A stretch of 54,744 nt of DNA from Ectobacillus panaciterrae DSM 19096 (GCF_000430785.1 NZ_AUMR01000047.1:1-54744); one strand, 5' to 3'. Shown: positions 36,041-45,638, numbered from the stretch's first letter. A program made the numbers and translations. Notes: a model not told the origin generated them from the sequence alone.

Positions 36041-36556
36041 TTACTTATCGTTTTTAGGTGCTAAAACTAAGAACATGCTTCTGCCTTCCATTTTCGGAGA
36101 AGATTCCACTGTGCTCACTTCTTTGCAAGCTTCTGAGAAACGATCTAATACACGTTGTCCGATTTCTTTGTGCGTAATGGCACGGCCTTTAAAACGGATA
36201 GACGCTTTTACTTTATCGCCTTTCTCCAAAAACTTGATTGCGTTGCGAAGTTTTGTGTTAAAGTCATGTTCATCAATTGTCGGGCTCAAACGAACTTCTT
36301 TTAGAGTAATAATTTTTTGGTTCTTACGCATCTCTTTATCTTTCTTTTGCTGCTCAAAGCGGAACTTGCCGAAGTCCATAATGCGGCATACCGGCGGTTT
36401 CGCAGTTGGTGCAACCATTACAAGATCGAGATTCACATTTGCAGCTATTTCCAATGCTTCTTGACGAGATTTAATTCCGAGCTGATCACCGTTTGGTCCA
36501 ACGAGACGTACCTCACGAGCACGAATTTGCTCGTTGATCATCATGTCCTTGCTAAT
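36041..36556 (-). CDS. infC: Translation initiation factor IF-3 (AUU start)
   Basis: IF-3 (171 aa) binds the 30S subunit and checks the start codon. Its N-domain ([18 protein letters not shown]), linker and C-domain (about 85-171) are all present. The predicted start is ATT at 36556: GGAGGTGG lies 7-9 nt upstream, and the product then matches B. subtilis InfC, which also starts at AUU. Other upstream ATG codons would translate the leader. The rare start gives autoregulation, because IF-3 itself discriminates against AUU. Confidence 0.93.
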   Translation of the reverse strand: MSKDMMINEQIRAREVRLVGPNGDQLGIKSRQEALEIAANVNLDLVMVAPTAKPPVCRIMDFGKFRFEQQKKDKEMRKNQKIITLKEVRLSPTIDEHDFNTKLRNAIKFLEKGDKVKASIRFKGRAITHKEIGQRVLDRFSEACKEVSTVESSPKMEGRSMFLVLAPKNDK

Positions 36557-36757
36557 AGTAAGCCACCTCCAAGGTTTTATGGGAATACGTTTGTGATGTG
36601 CCCCGAACACAATAAAAAGTGCGGGTGTACATAATACACCCGCACTGCAACTGTTCACATTGGTTACATTTATCGTCAAACCTGGCAACTGCTTTATGCG
36701 TCCATCAGGTGAGAAGCGGGGTGCTCCTTCTTTTCACAAGTTCGTATTCAATTTATC
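36557..36757 (-). promoter_or_regulatory. L20 leader (attenuator) of infC-rpmI-rplT
   Basis: The 200-nt leader contains a 12-bp hairpin AGTGCGGGTGTA/TACACCCGCACT (36618-36629 and 36635-36646) followed on the minus strand by TTTTTA, an attenuator ahead of infC. Upstream pairing partners (TTTGCCAGG..., GTGAACAGTTGCAG) fit the L20-binding leader known in B. subtilis. Confidence 0.82.
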
Positions 36758-36764
36758 CTTGAAA

Positions 36765-36794
36765 ACTATATCATAGTTCATAATGATTTGTCAA
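36765..36794 (-). promoter_or_regulatory. SigA promoter of the infC operon
   Basis: TTGACA (36789-36794) and TATAGT (36765-36770) are separated by 18 bp on the minus strand. Confidence 0.75.
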
Positions 36795-36930
36795 GAAGAC
36801 AAAACAATCAATTGACACAAAAAATATTTTAACAGACAATTCACGAGATGGCAATAGTTTTTTTATAAGAAAAAACATAGCACGTGTATCCCGTGCTATG
36901 TTCTTTTGAGGCGGGCATCGTGCTCACAAA

Positions 36931-37104
36931 TATATGAGTGAATGATAATTTCGGCATTTCCATGTGCGATGTGCAAGCAAAAGGGAGTATGGTATGCTTC
37001 TTCTCTCTGGTTTCCCCTTGCATGAACCAAAGGTTTGACCGCTTCTGCACGCCGCCGGATGATCTCTCCCCACTATCAACGGTTTTTTTATTCACTTGTA
37101 TATA
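36931..37104 (+). mobile_element. MITE-like repeat, copy D (about 174 bp)
   Basis: Runs from TATATGAGTGAAT to ATTCACTTGTATATA with small internal deletions (CATGAACCAAAGG and CACTATCAACGG). It lies between the infC promoter and the thrS terminator, in the same orientation as all other copies. Confidence 0.8.
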
Positions 37105-37139
37105 GACATGCACCTTAACTTACACTTCCCCTTGAAAAA

Positions 37140-37165
37140 GAAGCTGCGGAAATCTCCGCAGCTTC
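37140..37165 (-). terminator. Intrinsic terminator of thrS
   Basis: GAAGCTGCGGA/TCCGCAGCTTC stem with AATC loop, followed by TTTTTCAAG on the minus strand, four bases after the stop. Confidence 0.88.
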
Positions 37166-37168
37166 CCG

Positions 37169-39100
37169 TTAGCGCTTTGCTTCTTTCGCAATCATATCCG
37201 CAAACGCCGCAAACGGCATTGTTTCGGATTTTTGCTCGCCGTATTTACGTACGTTTACGCCGTTTTCAGTTACCTCATTGTCACCAACCACAAGCATGTA
37301 CGGAATCTTTTGCATTTGCGCTTCACGAATCTTATACCCGATTTTCTCATCGCGAGTATCTACTTCCGCACGCACTCCTGCCAGCTGAAGCTCTTCTTGT
37401 ACCTTCTTCGCATAGTCTAAGTGCACTTGCGGAGAAACCGGAATCACTTGCACTTGTACAGGCGCCAGCCATGTCGGGAAGGCTCCCTTATATTCTTCAA
37501 TTAAGAAGGCTACAAAGCGTTCCATTGTAGAAACAACACCGCGGTGAATAACAACCGGGCGGTGCGGCTTGCCGTCTTCACCGACATATGTTAAATCAAA
37601 GCGTTCCGGCAATAAGAAATCAAGCTGAACAGTGGAAAGTGTTTCATCTTTCCCAAGAGCTGTACGAACCTGCACATCAAGCTTCGGACCGTAGAATGCA
37701 GCTTCGCCTTCCGCTTCATAGTACGCAAGTCCCATGTCATCCATTGCTTCTTTTAACATACTTTGCGCTTTGTTCCACATTTCATCATCATCATAGTATT
37801 TCTCTTTATCTTCCGGATCACGGTAAGAAAGACGGAAGGAGTAATCTTCTAACCCAAAGTCTTTGTATACGTCCAGCACGAGACGTACAACGCGAATGAA
37901 TTCTTCTTTAATTTGATCCGGGCGCACAAAAATGTGAGCATCATTCAAAGTCATGCCGCGTACGCGCTGTAAACCGGATAATGCGCCGGACATCTCATAA
38001 CGATGCATTGTTCCAAGCTCGGCAATACGAATCGGCAGCTCGCGATAGCTGTGGATATCGTGTTTATATACCATCATATGGTGCGGACAGTTCATTGGGC
38101 GCAATACCAATTGCTCATTGTCCATCTCCATTGGAGGGAACATGCCGTCACGATAGTGATCCCAGTGACCGGAAGTTTTGTATAATTCCACGCTTCCCAT
38201 AACCGGCGTGTACACGTGATCATAGCCTAGACTTACTTCTTTATCAACAATATAGCGTTCAATGATGCGGCGGATTGTCGCACCTTTTGGCAGCCAAAGC
38301 GGCAAGCCTTGTCCGACCTTCTGCGAGTTTGTGAACAGCTTCAGCTCTTTGCCGATCTTACGATGATCGCGCTCCTTTGCTTCCTGCAGCAAACGAAGAT
38401 GCTCATCCAGCTCTTCCTTCTTCGTGAATGCAGTTCCGTAAATGCGCTGCAGCATTTTGTTGTCGCTGTCGCCGCGCCAGTATGCACCTGCTACGCTTAA
38501 CAGTTTGAACGCTTTGATTTTGCCAGTAGACGGAAGGTGCACGCCGCGGCAAAGGTCAAAAAATTCACCTTGCTCGTAGATGGAAATTGTTTCGCCTTCC
38601 GGCAGCTCATTAATAAGCTCCAGCTTTAATTCATCGCCGATTTCTTCATAACGCGCAAGCGCTTCTTCACGGCTTACTTCTTTGCGCATAATCTCCAAGT
38701 TCTCCTTAGCGATGCGCTCCATTTCCTTCTCGATTTTCGGAAGGTCTTCTACAGTAATGGATTCCGGCATGTCAATGTCATAGTAAAAGCCTTTTTCAAT
38801 TACAGGCCCAATCCCCAGCTTTACATCTTTATATAACCTTTTCAGTGCTTGTGCAAGCAAATGGGCTGTAGAGTGACGAAGAATTTCCACGCCGTCTTGT
38901 GAATCTAAAGTGATAATGGAGATGGCCCCATCCTGTTGAATCGGTGTTTTTAAATCCAAGAGTACATCGTTCAGCTTCCCAGCAATAGCCTTTTTCTTAA
39001 GACCCGGACTGATGGAAGCAGCGATATCTTCTGTTGTCGTTCCCGCCGCAAACTCCTTTACAGCTCCATCAGGGAAAGTCATTTTTACTACTTCTGCCAT
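37169..39100 (-). CDS. thrS: Threonyl-tRNA synthetase
   Basis: This 643-residue class II synthetase has the TGS domain (1-65), an editing domain with the [11 protein letters not shown] motif (about 77) and the later Cys/His site [10 protein letters not shown], a catalytic core with [13 protein letters not shown] (about 330-342), and a C-terminal anticodon-binding domain with VVGDNEV. The ATG at 39100 has AAGGAGTG upstream. Its T-box leader should respond to uncharged tRNA-Thr. Confidence 0.97.
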   Translation of the reverse strand: MAEVVKMTFPDGAVKEFAAGTTTEDIAASISPGLKKKAIAGKLNDVLLDLKTPIQQDGAISIITLDSQDGVEILRHSTAHLLAQALKRLYKDVKLGIGPVIEKGFYYDIDMPESITVEDLPKIEKEMERIAKENLEIMRKEVSREEALARYEEIGDELKLELINELPEGETISIYEQGEFFDLCRGVHLPSTGKIKAFKLLSVAGAYWRGDSDNKMLQRIYGTAFTKKEELDEHLRLLQEAKERDHRKIGKELKLFTNSQKVGQGLPLWLPKGATIRRIIERYIVDKEVSLGYDHVYTPVMGSVELYKTSGHWDHYRDGMFPPMEMDNEQLVLRPMNCPHHMMVYKHDIHSYRELPIRIAELGTMHRYEMSGALSGLQRVRGMTLNDAHIFVRPDQIKEEFIRVVRLVLDVYKDFGLEDYSFRLSYRDPEDKEKYYDDDEMWNKAQSMLKEAMDDMGLAYYEAEGEAAFYGPKLDVQVRTALGKDETLSTVQLDFLLPERFDLTYVGEDGKPHRPVVIHRGVVSTMERFVAFLIEEYKGAFPTWLAPVQVQVIPVSPQVHLDYAKKVQEELQLAGVRAEVDTRDEKIGYKIREAQMQKIPYMLVVGDNEVTENGVNVRKYGEQKSETMPFAAFADMIAKEAKR

Positions 39101-39120
39101 GTGTCTCACTCCTTTAATAA

Positions 39121-39345
39121 AATAAAAAACACCCGTACCCAAAAAAGGGACGAGTGTTGTATTCGTGGTTCCACCCTTGTTTCAAAGGACAGATGTCCTT
39201 TGCTCAAGATGTCATAACGGTGCGTGCCGTCAGCAATTACTATGAATTCACTGCTGAAGTTCAGAGGCGGTAAACAGCTTTTTCGTATTAGGAAGTTCAC
39301 AGCCAAAGACTTCCCTCTCTGAGAATCGTAAAAAGAAGCTCATGT
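39121..39345 (-). promoter_or_regulatory. T-box riboswitch (Thr) of thrS
   Basis: The minus strand carries the T-box core AAGGGTGGAACCACG (complement of about 39163-39177) and a terminator (39121-39158: ACACTCGTCCC / GGGTACGGGTGT plus U-run). A likely specifier loop, GTTTACCGCC, provides the Thr codon ACC. It covers most of the 325-bp gap before ytxC. Confidence 0.9.
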
Positions 39346-39425
39346 CCTCATCATAACTTATTCCTGTATTATGTACGTAATTATATGCTGAACATACGAG
39401 AAAATCAAGGGAGCATTCGCCTATT

Positions 39426-40268
39426 TTATAAATTCCCTCTTATTTTCTCAAATTCATTGACAGAATATAGTTTGACCCGCTCTTGAAATACGTTCTGAAT
39501 CGTAACGACCATATTGTGATCCGCATGTGCTGTATACAGATGAATCGTCTTTGGAGCAATGGATACAAGCGGTGCAATTACATTTGCATCTACGTATATT
39601 TCCTTGTTGTGGATTATCTTCTCATCTATATACTGAACAAGTTTATCTTGATTTAAACGCGAGCCCTTTTCATCATAAAAAATAAAGCTTTCATGAAATA
39701 CAAGATGCAGACACGATAAACGCGATTTCCGTATGCTTACCTGCTGTCTCAGCATTTCAATAAATGTTTGATATTCCTGCTCCAATTTATATTCGTCAAT
39801 CGCGAGTTCCGCCCACCGGCTCAAATAAGAAAGATACTCTCGCAGCCGGAAACGAACGTATGATTCGAAGGAGAACGATGTCGGAGCTTGCAATACGTCC
39901 TGCAGCGATTCATACAAAAGCTGCTCCCTGGATTTCTCCAGTCCTTTACGGGGCACCCCTTTCCGGCTTCCATCCAAAATCGCATGAGCGATATGTAAAA
40001 TTTGATTTTGCTCTTCCGCATCTCGATAGTAAAATACTTGTTCTAATATAGCGTTCATCCATTTTTTTTCTTTCACCTTCAAAATGAATTGAACAAGATT
40101 TTGAACCAATCGTTCTTCCACATCACGCGCATGTGTATCAGGCATGCATACAATCACGGTTCGCTCCTCGAGAAGGATGCTCTCTTTATACATCTGTTTC
40201 GCCTCATGGAATAGCTGCTCGTACAATATTTTCGCATCGTACTCTTCGTCAAAGTGGATTTCGATCAA
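39426..40268 (-). CDS. ytxC: YtxC family (putative sporulation) protein
   Basis: The 280-residue protein matches Bacillus YtxC, found in the dnaB-dnaI-ytxC-thrS order. The core contains SFESYVRFRLREYLSYL (about 135) and AIDEYKLEQEYQTFIEMLR. The family is conserved in spore formers but its function is unknown. The start is TTG at 40268 because AAGGGGGGAC lies 4-10 nt upstream. The longer in-frame ATG has no such site. Confidence 0.82.
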   Translation of the reverse strand: MIEIHFDEEYDAKILYEQLFHEAKQMYKESILLEERTVIVCMPDTHARDVEERLVQNLVQFILKVKEKKWMNAILEQVFYYRDAEEQNQILHIAHAILDGSRKGVPRKGLEKSREQLLYESLQDVLQAPTSFSFESYVRFRLREYLSYLSRWAELAIDEYKLEQEYQTFIEMLRQQVSIRKSRLSCLHLVFHESFIFYDEKGSRLNQDKLVQYIDEKIIHNKEIYVDANVIAPLVSIAPKTIHLYTAHADHNMVVTIQNVFQERVKLYSVNEFEKIRGNL

Positions 40269-40375
40269 TTTTGTCCCCCCTTTAAGGTGCTTCTCATCTG
40301 TTCTTATGTATATTAGAAAACTGTCCAAAAAATGATAAGGGGGACCTGTACCTGTAAAAGAAATGTAACAAAAAC

Positions 40376-40411
40376 ATAAGGAGAATGGGGCATCTCCCCC
40401 ATTCTCCTTAT
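40376..40411 (-). terminator. Intrinsic terminator of nrdR-dnaB-dnaI
   Basis: A 15-bp perfect stem (ATAAGGAGAATGGGG / CCCCATTCTCCTTAT) with a 6-nt loop, followed by GTTTTTG on the minus strand. It contains the dnaI stop codon. Confidence 0.88.
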
Positions 40412-41337
40412 AACCGACGATTTCCGCCCAGCACTTCGACCGGCTTCGCCAAATATTTAATGCGCTCCATAATACGCGCTGCCTTCATTTTTTCTTCTTC
40501 GCCCCGCTGTGTATACGTGAGGTGATGTTCTAATCCCTTAAAATCGAAGTTAGATGTGAAGAAGGTAGGCAAATTTTCAAGCATGCGGAACTGCAGGATT
40601 GTGCCTAAAATGTCGTCCCGCACAAAGCTGGACATCGCTTCAGCTCCTATATCGTCCATCATGAGAACGGGTACACGCTTTACGGCATCAATCTTATCAT
40701 GAAGTGTATTGTCTTGAATCGAGCTTTTTAATTCCCGTAAAAATTCCGGCAAATATACAATCATAGATGCGATCTGCCTTTCAGCCAAAGCATTGGCAAC
40801 AGCTCCTAAGATATACGTTTTGCCTACTCCAAACGCTCCATATAAATAGAGGCCCTGTACACGCTTGCCGGGTTCGTATTCATCCAAAAACTGCTTAGCC
40901 GCCAAAATGGCATTAAAGCGCTGTGGATCCCCCAAATCTACTGATGCCATGCTAGCTTCCAAGATATCTTTTGGCATATATACACTTTGAATGAGCGACT
41001 CCTGCTTTTTCCGTTCATCATGGGTCACTTTTCGGGGACAGCGCTCATACTGAATATCAATCATTTTTCCCTGTATGATGAGGTGCGGGTGATAGCCTTG
41101 AATCATATTTTTGCAGCCTTCTAAGCTCGGACATTCTTTGCACGCAACGCTTTGTCCTATGTACTCATACAGCTTAATTAAACTGCGCTCTACCATGGAC
41201 GTTGTCACTTCTTCGTGTTCTTCTATAAATTGCTGTATATGCGGGTGAGAAATTACTTCTTCTTTAAGCGATTCGTATCTTTCTTTAAAGCCTTCTTTTT
41301 GAATAAGTTTTCCAAATGCATTTTGGATAGGTTCCAT
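40408..41337 (-). CDS. dnaI: Primosomal helicase loader DnaI
   Basis: DnaI (309 aa) loads the replicative helicase DnaC in Bacillus. The N-terminal domain holds a zinc site (Cys67, Cys70, Cys75 and Cys100 are candidates). The AAA+ domain has Walker A GAFGVGKT at 167-174, Walker B VLMMDDIGAE, and a C-terminal arginine-rich region. It follows dnaB by 21 bp and is cotranscribed. Confidence 0.95.
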   Translation of the reverse strand: MEPIQNAFGKLIQKEGFKERYESLKEEVISHPHIQQFIEEHEEVTTSMVERSLIKLYEYIGQSVACKECPSLEGCKNMIQGYHPHLIIQGKMIDIQYERCPRKVTHDERKKQESLIQSVYMPKDILEASMASVDLGDPQRFNAILAAKQFLDEYEPGKRVQGLYLYGAFGVGKTYILGAVANALAERQIASMIVYLPEFLRELKSSIQDNTLHDKIDAVKRVPVLMMDDIGAEAMSSFVRDDILGTILQFRMLENLPTFFTSNFDFKGLEHHLTYTQRGEEEKMKAARIMERIKYLAKPVEVLGGNRRL

Positions 41338-41358
41338 TCTTTCACCTCTAAAACGCTG

Positions 41359-42732
41359 TTACTCTTTTTTGTATTGTTTTAACGCCTCTTCTAATTGTTT
41401 TCTTTGCTCTTCGACATTTGCCTCAGCTTGCTGTTCCTTTTCTGCAGAAATTTGCTGCTGTTCAAGCCAATCTGGAAGCATTTCTTTACGAGTTGAGCGT
41501 CTGTTTTGTTTTTTGCCTTCTGCCCATTGCTGATATTGCCGATGCTCTTCCTTAGCGAGCGCCATAGCTTCTGTGACTGTTGTAATTTTTTTGCGGGCCC
41601 AATGACCGGCAATTCGCTCTACATAGGATTTGGCAAGCTTCATATCTGTTCTTAGCATAACATAATAAATCAGCACATTCACAACGCCCGGCAGCAGCTT
41701 CTGCTTCATCATAACTTCTTCTATCACTTTTAAGTCTGCTGCAGTCGGTTCTGCTCCTCCAGAAATCTCTATGAGCAGCTGCCGCGGCGACAGTTCTTCC
41801 AGCTGCTTAATTAATAACTCTTCTTGACTGGCTGGTTCTTTCGTCTGCATTGTGCGTGCGTTCAGCGGCTGTGTTCGTTCAATAAGCACCGGCAGGTTTT
41901 GTCCATGTTCAAAACGATACCAATCGCGTGCGTTCTTTCGAAGTGCTTCCATATCAATGGTATTTTGATCCGTAACGGCGCCTAAAATAATATTTTGCAT
42001 CACCAGCGGAGCAATGCCATACACATAAGCCAGTGTAATAATGCATTCCTTTATTTGTGAAGTAATCGCCTTTTTCGGTACAAGAGAAGACAAACCCTCT
42101 ATGAATAAGCCAAAATCAAAAAATTCGTTGTATATCTTGGAAGAGCTTCCTTTTGCGCGCTCCGGCGCTTTATAGCTCTCGGGCATTGCGACTTCTTCCT
42201 GAAGCTGAGCCATCTGGTCGGTTGTCATAGATTGAAACACATCGTTAAAGGAGTGCGTAACCTCTCTGTACAATGATAAATCATGCACTTGTTCAAGGAA
42301 GTATTGCTTGACTTGATTGTATTTATTTTTCCCGAGACGATTATATAAGAAAATATTAAGTACAATTTCATCAAAAAATTGCTTCGGTGAAAGAGGAGGC
42401 TGCAGCTCATATACAAATTTCCGTATGTCTTCTTCTTTTTTCATATATACTTTAAGCAGCCCAATCGCTTCAAGTTTTAAACGCTCTTGATATATATCAG
42501 GCAGCTGCATGGACATATTAACCATTAATACGTGATGGCCGTTTTCTTGTCCGCTGAGACTGTTTTGTTCAAGCTCACTCCATAAGGTCATATACAGACT
42601 GAAAGCCCCCGCGCCTATCAGCGGCTGATAGAGCATCGTCAGTACTTTCCGGTCATACTCATGCAACAGACCGGCTGCGCATACTTTATAACGATCTATA
42701 GGCAGCAAATCCATCCACGATTTTCTTTCCAT
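41359..42732 (-). CDS. dnaB: Replication initiation and membrane attachment protein DnaB
   Basis: This is the Firmicute DnaB, not the helicase. It works with DnaD and DnaI to place the helicase at the origin. The 457-residue product shows the N-terminal winged-helix region (MERKSWMDLLPIDRY, LYQPLIGAGAFSLYMTLW) and two DDBH2-type regions. The ATG at 42732 has AAAGGA about 10 nt upstream and gives a start like B. subtilis DnaB, in preference to an upstream in-frame ATG that overlaps nrdR. Confidence 0.93.
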   Translation of the reverse strand: MERKSWMDLLPIDRYKVCAAGLLHEYDRKVLTMLYQPLIGAGAFSLYMTLWSELEQNSLSGQENGHHVLMVNMSMQLPDIYQERLKLEAIGLLKVYMKKEEDIRKFVYELQPPLSPKQFFDEIVLNIFLYNRLGKNKYNQVKQYFLEQVHDLSLYREVTHSFNDVFQSMTTDQMAQLQEEVAMPESYKAPERAKGSSSKIYNEFFDFGLFIEGLSSLVPKKAITSQIKECIITLAYVYGIAPLVMQNIILGAVTDQNTIDMEALRKNARDWYRFEHGQNLPVLIERTQPLNARTMQTKEPASQEELLIKQLEELSPRQLLIEISGGAEPTAADLKVIEEVMMKQKLLPGVVNVLIYYVMLRTDMKLAKSYVERIAGHWARKKITTVTEAMALAKEEHRQYQQWAEGKKQNRRSTRKEMLPDWLEQQQISAEKEQQAEANVEEQRKQLEEALKQYKKE

Positions 42733-42817
42733 GCCTGCAAGTCCTTTCTCATCAAGGTAGAGGAAAACATCCTCATTGTACAAAAAAGAGCCGACAGCCT
42801 TCGCTTCAAGCTCTTTT

Positions 42818-43279
42818 TTATTTTCTTCCCTTTTGTAAAATATCCTTAAGTTCATCAATGAATACATTTAAGTCTTTAAACTGACGGTATACGGAAGCAA
42901 AACGAACGTAAGCGACGTCATCAATGCAGCGCAATTGTTCCATCACCATTTCTCCGACCATTTCGCTTTTCACCTCTGATATGCCGAGATTGCGCAAATC
43001 ACGCTCTATGCTCTGCGTCACTTCTTCAAGCTGTTTCAGAGATACAGGCCGCTTTTCACACGCCTTAATCAATCCCCGCAAAATCTTTTCCTTGCTGAAT
43101 TCCTCGCGTGTGCCTTCTTTTTTTACAACGATGAGCGGCGTCTCCTCTACTCTTTCAAATGTAGTAAAGCGGTAAAAGCAGCTCTCGCATTCGCGTCGTC
43201 TGCGAATGGAACGACTATCGTCAACAGGACGAGAATCCAGTACTCTTGTGCCATTATGAAGACAGGCTGGACAACGCAA
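42818..43279 (-). CDS. nrdR: Transcriptional repressor NrdR
   Basis: NrdR (153 aa) represses ribonucleotide reductase genes according to nucleotide levels. The N-terminal zinc ribbon has two Cys pairs (CPAC and CESC) with RRRRECESC, followed by the ATP-cone domain ([14 protein letters not shown] onward). The start is TTG at 43279: GGGAGT lies about 7 nt upstream, and homologues begin (M)RCPxC. The ATG 15 bp earlier overlaps the ribosome site. It leads the nrdR-dnaB-dnaI operon. Confidence 0.94.
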   Translation of the reverse strand: MRCPACLHNGTRVLDSRPVDDSRSIRRRRECESCFYRFTTFERVEETPLIVVKKEGTREEFSKEKILRGLIKACEKRPVSLKQLEEVTQSIERDLRNLGISEVKSEMVGEMVMEQLRCIDDVAYVRFASVYRQFKDLNVFIDELKDILQKGRK

Positions 43280-43333
43280 TGCCATCACTCCCATTTTAGT
43301 CTTATGTTACAAAAAACAGTGTACGTATACAAG

Positions 43334-43735
43334 CTATAGCTTTTGGCCTAATCCCGTGCCGATGAACACAAGCCGCTTGTCCAGCATGTTGTACAGATCA
43401 ATAATCAAACGCTTACTAAAGCCGAAATCAGTCGGCAGCACAGTTTCAGTAAATACCATGAAATCCACAGCTGTTTCAAACGGACGAATTGTCACAACCG
43501 TGACTACAAGAAGCGCCTTTGTCTTTCCAGTAAAAGCAGCGCTGATTTCTCCTCGTTCAGGGGAAACAGATGTAATGCGGCAGTCCTTTATGCCTTGCAG
43601 CATTTCCTCTGTCACTTTTAATGCATTTTGCGTATTTGTTTTATAGTAACGGCTTCTTAACTGTTCGTATTTATGAGTATCTGTTGTTTCTGCCTGCGTA
43701 GTAAAAAACTGCTTTACCTTCGCTATGATGCTCAT
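43334..43735 (-). CDS. Conserved cytosolic protein of unknown function
   Basis: The 133-residue soluble protein has no membrane segment or signal. A SVSPERGEISAAF-RPFETAVDFMVFTETVLPTDFGFS core suggests a small alpha/beta domain. I believe a similar gene sits between speD and nrdR in the B. cereus group, but no function is known. GGAGG lies 8 nt before the ATG at 43735, and an in-frame ATG further upstream is rejected because it would include the speD terminator. Confidence 0.72.
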   Translation of the reverse strand: MSIIAKVKQFFTTQAETTDTHKYEQLRSRYYKTNTQNALKVTEEMLQGIKDCRITSVSPERGEISAAFTGKTKALLVVTVVTIRPFETAVDFMVFTETVLPTDFGFSKRLIIDLYNMLDKRLVFIGTGLGQKL

Positions 43736-43770
43736 ATACAGGTCCTCCACTATCGCAAAAAATAAATGAA

Positions 43771-43795
43771 AAAGAGGTGTATAGCACACCTCTTT
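43771..43795 (-). terminator. Intrinsic terminator of speD
   Basis: AAAGAGGTG/CACCTCTTT stem (43771-43779 and 43787-43795), followed by TTC and an AT-rich T-run on the minus strand. Confidence 0.82.
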
Positions 43796-43821
43796 ACATT
43801 TTAAAACAAATATCTTTTTTT

Positions 43822-44214
43822 TTAAAGAACTTTTGCTTCACGTTTTTTAATTTCAAAGCTTCCTGTACCGCGTGGGAGCTCAATGCTTTCTCTTGTCTTA
43901 GCATTTAATCCTTCTGCGATAAATTCAGCTGCAACATTCGGATCGATGCGGTCTCCGCAAGTATATACATCAATGCTCGCATAGCCGTGCTCCGGGAAGC
44001 TGTGGATTGTTAAATGAGACTCAGAAATGATAACAACCCCGCTAACTCCTTGCGGTGCAAATTTGTGGAATGCAACCTCGCGTACTTCAGCTCCAGCTTT
44101 TAGCGCAGCATCTACAAATAATTGTTCAATAAACGGCATGTCGTTCAATTTGTCAAAATCACAGCCCCATAATTCAGCGATAACATGGCGGCCCATAGTG
44201 TCCATAGTATGCAT
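43822..44214 (-). CDS. speD: S-adenosylmethionine decarboxylase proenzyme
   Basis: The 130-residue proenzyme self-cleaves to create a pyruvoyl group and supplies decarboxylated AdoMet for spermidine synthesis. The cleavage serine is in [15 protein letters not shown] (Ser66 from this start, equal to Ser63 from the internal Met). The GGGGG site lies 9 nt before the ATG at 44214. Homologues often start at the ATG at 44205, where the spacing would be 18 nt. It is preceded by a leader of about 145 nt. Confidence 0.95.
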   Translation of the reverse strand: MHTMDTMGRHVIAELWGCDFDKLNDMPFIEQLFVDAALKAGAEVREVAFHKFAPQGVSGVVIISESHLTIHSFPEHGYASIDVYTCGDRIDPNVAAEFIAEGLNAKTRESIELPRGTGSFEIKKREAKVL

Positions 44215-44491
44215 TTAATACTTCCCCCTTTAACGATATTTAACTGTTCGACTTAAACTAACCCGCAATCGATACGTTCAACTACCACGGGGGAAAGTTA
44301 GTCCAAAGAGGTCCTAACCCTTTAAGTAGTTACTTTATCCGCGCGTTTCGTTTACGAAAGTTAGTATACTTGGTTTGTTTTCATTTTGCAACATGTCTTT
44401 TCTATTTTTTTGCAAAATATTAAAGGATGATAGCAGCGACTCGTTTGTTAATTTTCCCATTGAAAAGTAACGAATATAACAAAACAAGAAA
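44215..44491. other. speD leader and upstream region
   Basis: No gene. The leader (44215-44360) holds a GGGTTAG...CTAAC-type pairing and a TTTCG/CGAAA inverted repeat near 44345-44360, but I could not assign it to a known riboswitch class. Confidence 0.4.
44363..44391 (-). promoter_or_regulatory. SigA promoter of speD
   Basis: TTGCAA (44386-44391) and TATACT (44363-44368), 17-bp spacer, on the minus strand. The 5' untranslated region would be about 145 nt. Confidence 0.72.
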
Positions 44492-44497
44492 CGCAGA

Positions 44498-44548
44498 ACC
44501 GGCTAGTTTAGGCGCAGAACAAAAGGTTCTGCGCCTAAACTAGCCGGT
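44498..44548. repeat. Perfect 23-bp inverted repeat between speD and gapB
   Basis: ACCGGCTAGTTTAGGCGCAG (44498-44517) plus AAC pairs perfectly with the mirror arm 44526-44548. The loop is AAAAG. No U-tract follows on either strand, so a normal terminator is unlikely. Confidence 0.9.
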
Positions 44549-44571
44549 GGATTCAATATAAAAAATATAAG

Positions 44572-44603
44572 CTGCCTAAATGCTCTCCTGTGCATTTAGG
44601 CAG
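44572..44603 (-). terminator. Intrinsic terminator of gapB
   Basis: CTGCCTAAATGC/GCATTTAGGCAG 12-bp stem, 8-nt loop, followed by TTATATTTTTT on the minus strand, just after the stop at 44610. Confidence 0.88.
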
Positions 44604-44609
44604 TGTACA

Positions 44610-45638
44610 TTAAATATGTTGCACGTTTTCTTGTTTAACAAAATGTTCCGCAACGATTCCTACAAGGTCTACAACACGGCGGGAATAGCCCCACTCGTTA
44701 TCGTACCAAGCCAGAACCTTCACTTTGCGTGTGCCCATTACCATAGTAGACAAACCATCGATTATAGCGGAGTGTGTATTTGTGTTAAAATCCACAGATA
44801 CAAGCGGCTCTTCGCAAAATTCAATGATGCCTTTCATGGACCCTTGAGATGCAGCAAAGAACGCATCGTTAATTTGCTCTACTGTTACATCGCGCTTTAC
44901 GTCCACAACGAGATCAACAAGTGACACATTTGGAGTAGGAACGCGAAGCGCCATACCGTGAAGCTTGCCGGACAGGTGCGGAAGCACTTTTGCCAATGCT
45001 TTTGCAGCACCTGTTGTAGTAGGAATAATAGATTGTGCACAAGCGCGCGCTCTGCGTAAATCTTTATGCGGATTATCAAGATTCTTTTGGTCGTTCGTAT
45101 ATGCATGAACTGTTGTCATTAAACCGTTTTCAATGCCAAACTGCTCATCTAACACCTTCACTACAGGAGCAAGGCAGTTTGTTGTGCAAGAAGCATTGGA
45201 AATGACATCATGCTTTGAAAGATCCAATTGTTCATCGTTTACCCCAACTACAATTGTTATATCTTCATTTTTCCCCGGAGCTGTTAAAATTACTTTCTTT
45301 GCTCCCGCTTCTAAGTGGAGAATTGCTTTTTCCTTGGAGTTGAATTTCCCTGTTGCTTCAATCACAACATCTACACCCATTGTATCCCAAGGCAATTCCT
45401 GCGGATTGCGGTTGTTAAGAAGCTGGATCATTTTTCCGTCTACTAACAGATAATCTTCAAACGCTTCTACTGTTCCGTTAAATTTGCCGTGAACTGTATC
45501 GTATTTGATTAGGTGCGCCAAAGTCTCTGATGGATAGCTTGCATTAATCGCCACGATTTCGAATGCGCTTTCTTTCACTGCTTGACGAAATACCATTCTC
45601 CCAATACGTCCAAATCCGTTAATTGCCACACGAATCAT
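44610..45638 (-). CDS. gapB: Gluconeogenic glyceraldehyde-3-phosphate dehydrogenase (GapB type)
   Basis: The 342-residue enzyme works in the anabolic direction, probably with NADP. The active-site SNASCTTNC places the catalytic cysteine at 151. After the second strand of the Rossmann fold the sequence reads INASYPSE: the Asp that selects NAD in glycolytic GapA is replaced by Ala, as in B. subtilis GapB. It lies between coaE and speD, as usual. A tight inverted repeat in its promoter region may be an operator, perhaps for CcpN. Confidence 0.95.
   Translation of the reverse strand: MIRVAINGFGRIGRMVFRQAVKESAFEIVAINASYPSETLAHLIKYDTVHGKFNGTVEAFEDYLLVDGKMIQLLNNRNPQELPWDTMGVDVVIEATGKFNSKEKAILHLEAGAKKVILTAPGKNEDITIVVGVNDEQLDLSKHDVISNASCTTNCLAPVVKVLDEQFGIENGLMTTVHAYTNDQKNLDNPHKDLRRARACAQSIIPTTTGAAKALAKVLPHLSGKLHGMALRVPTPNVSLVDLVVDVKRDVTVEQINDAFFAASQGSMKGIIEFCEEPLVSVDFNTNTHSAIIDGLSTMVMGTRKVKVLAWYDNEWGYSRRVVDLVGIVAEHFVKQENVQHI

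Noticed and set aside
44498-44548. Terminator for gapB or speD
   Set aside because: No U-tract follows on either strand, and gapB already has a good terminator at 44572-44603.
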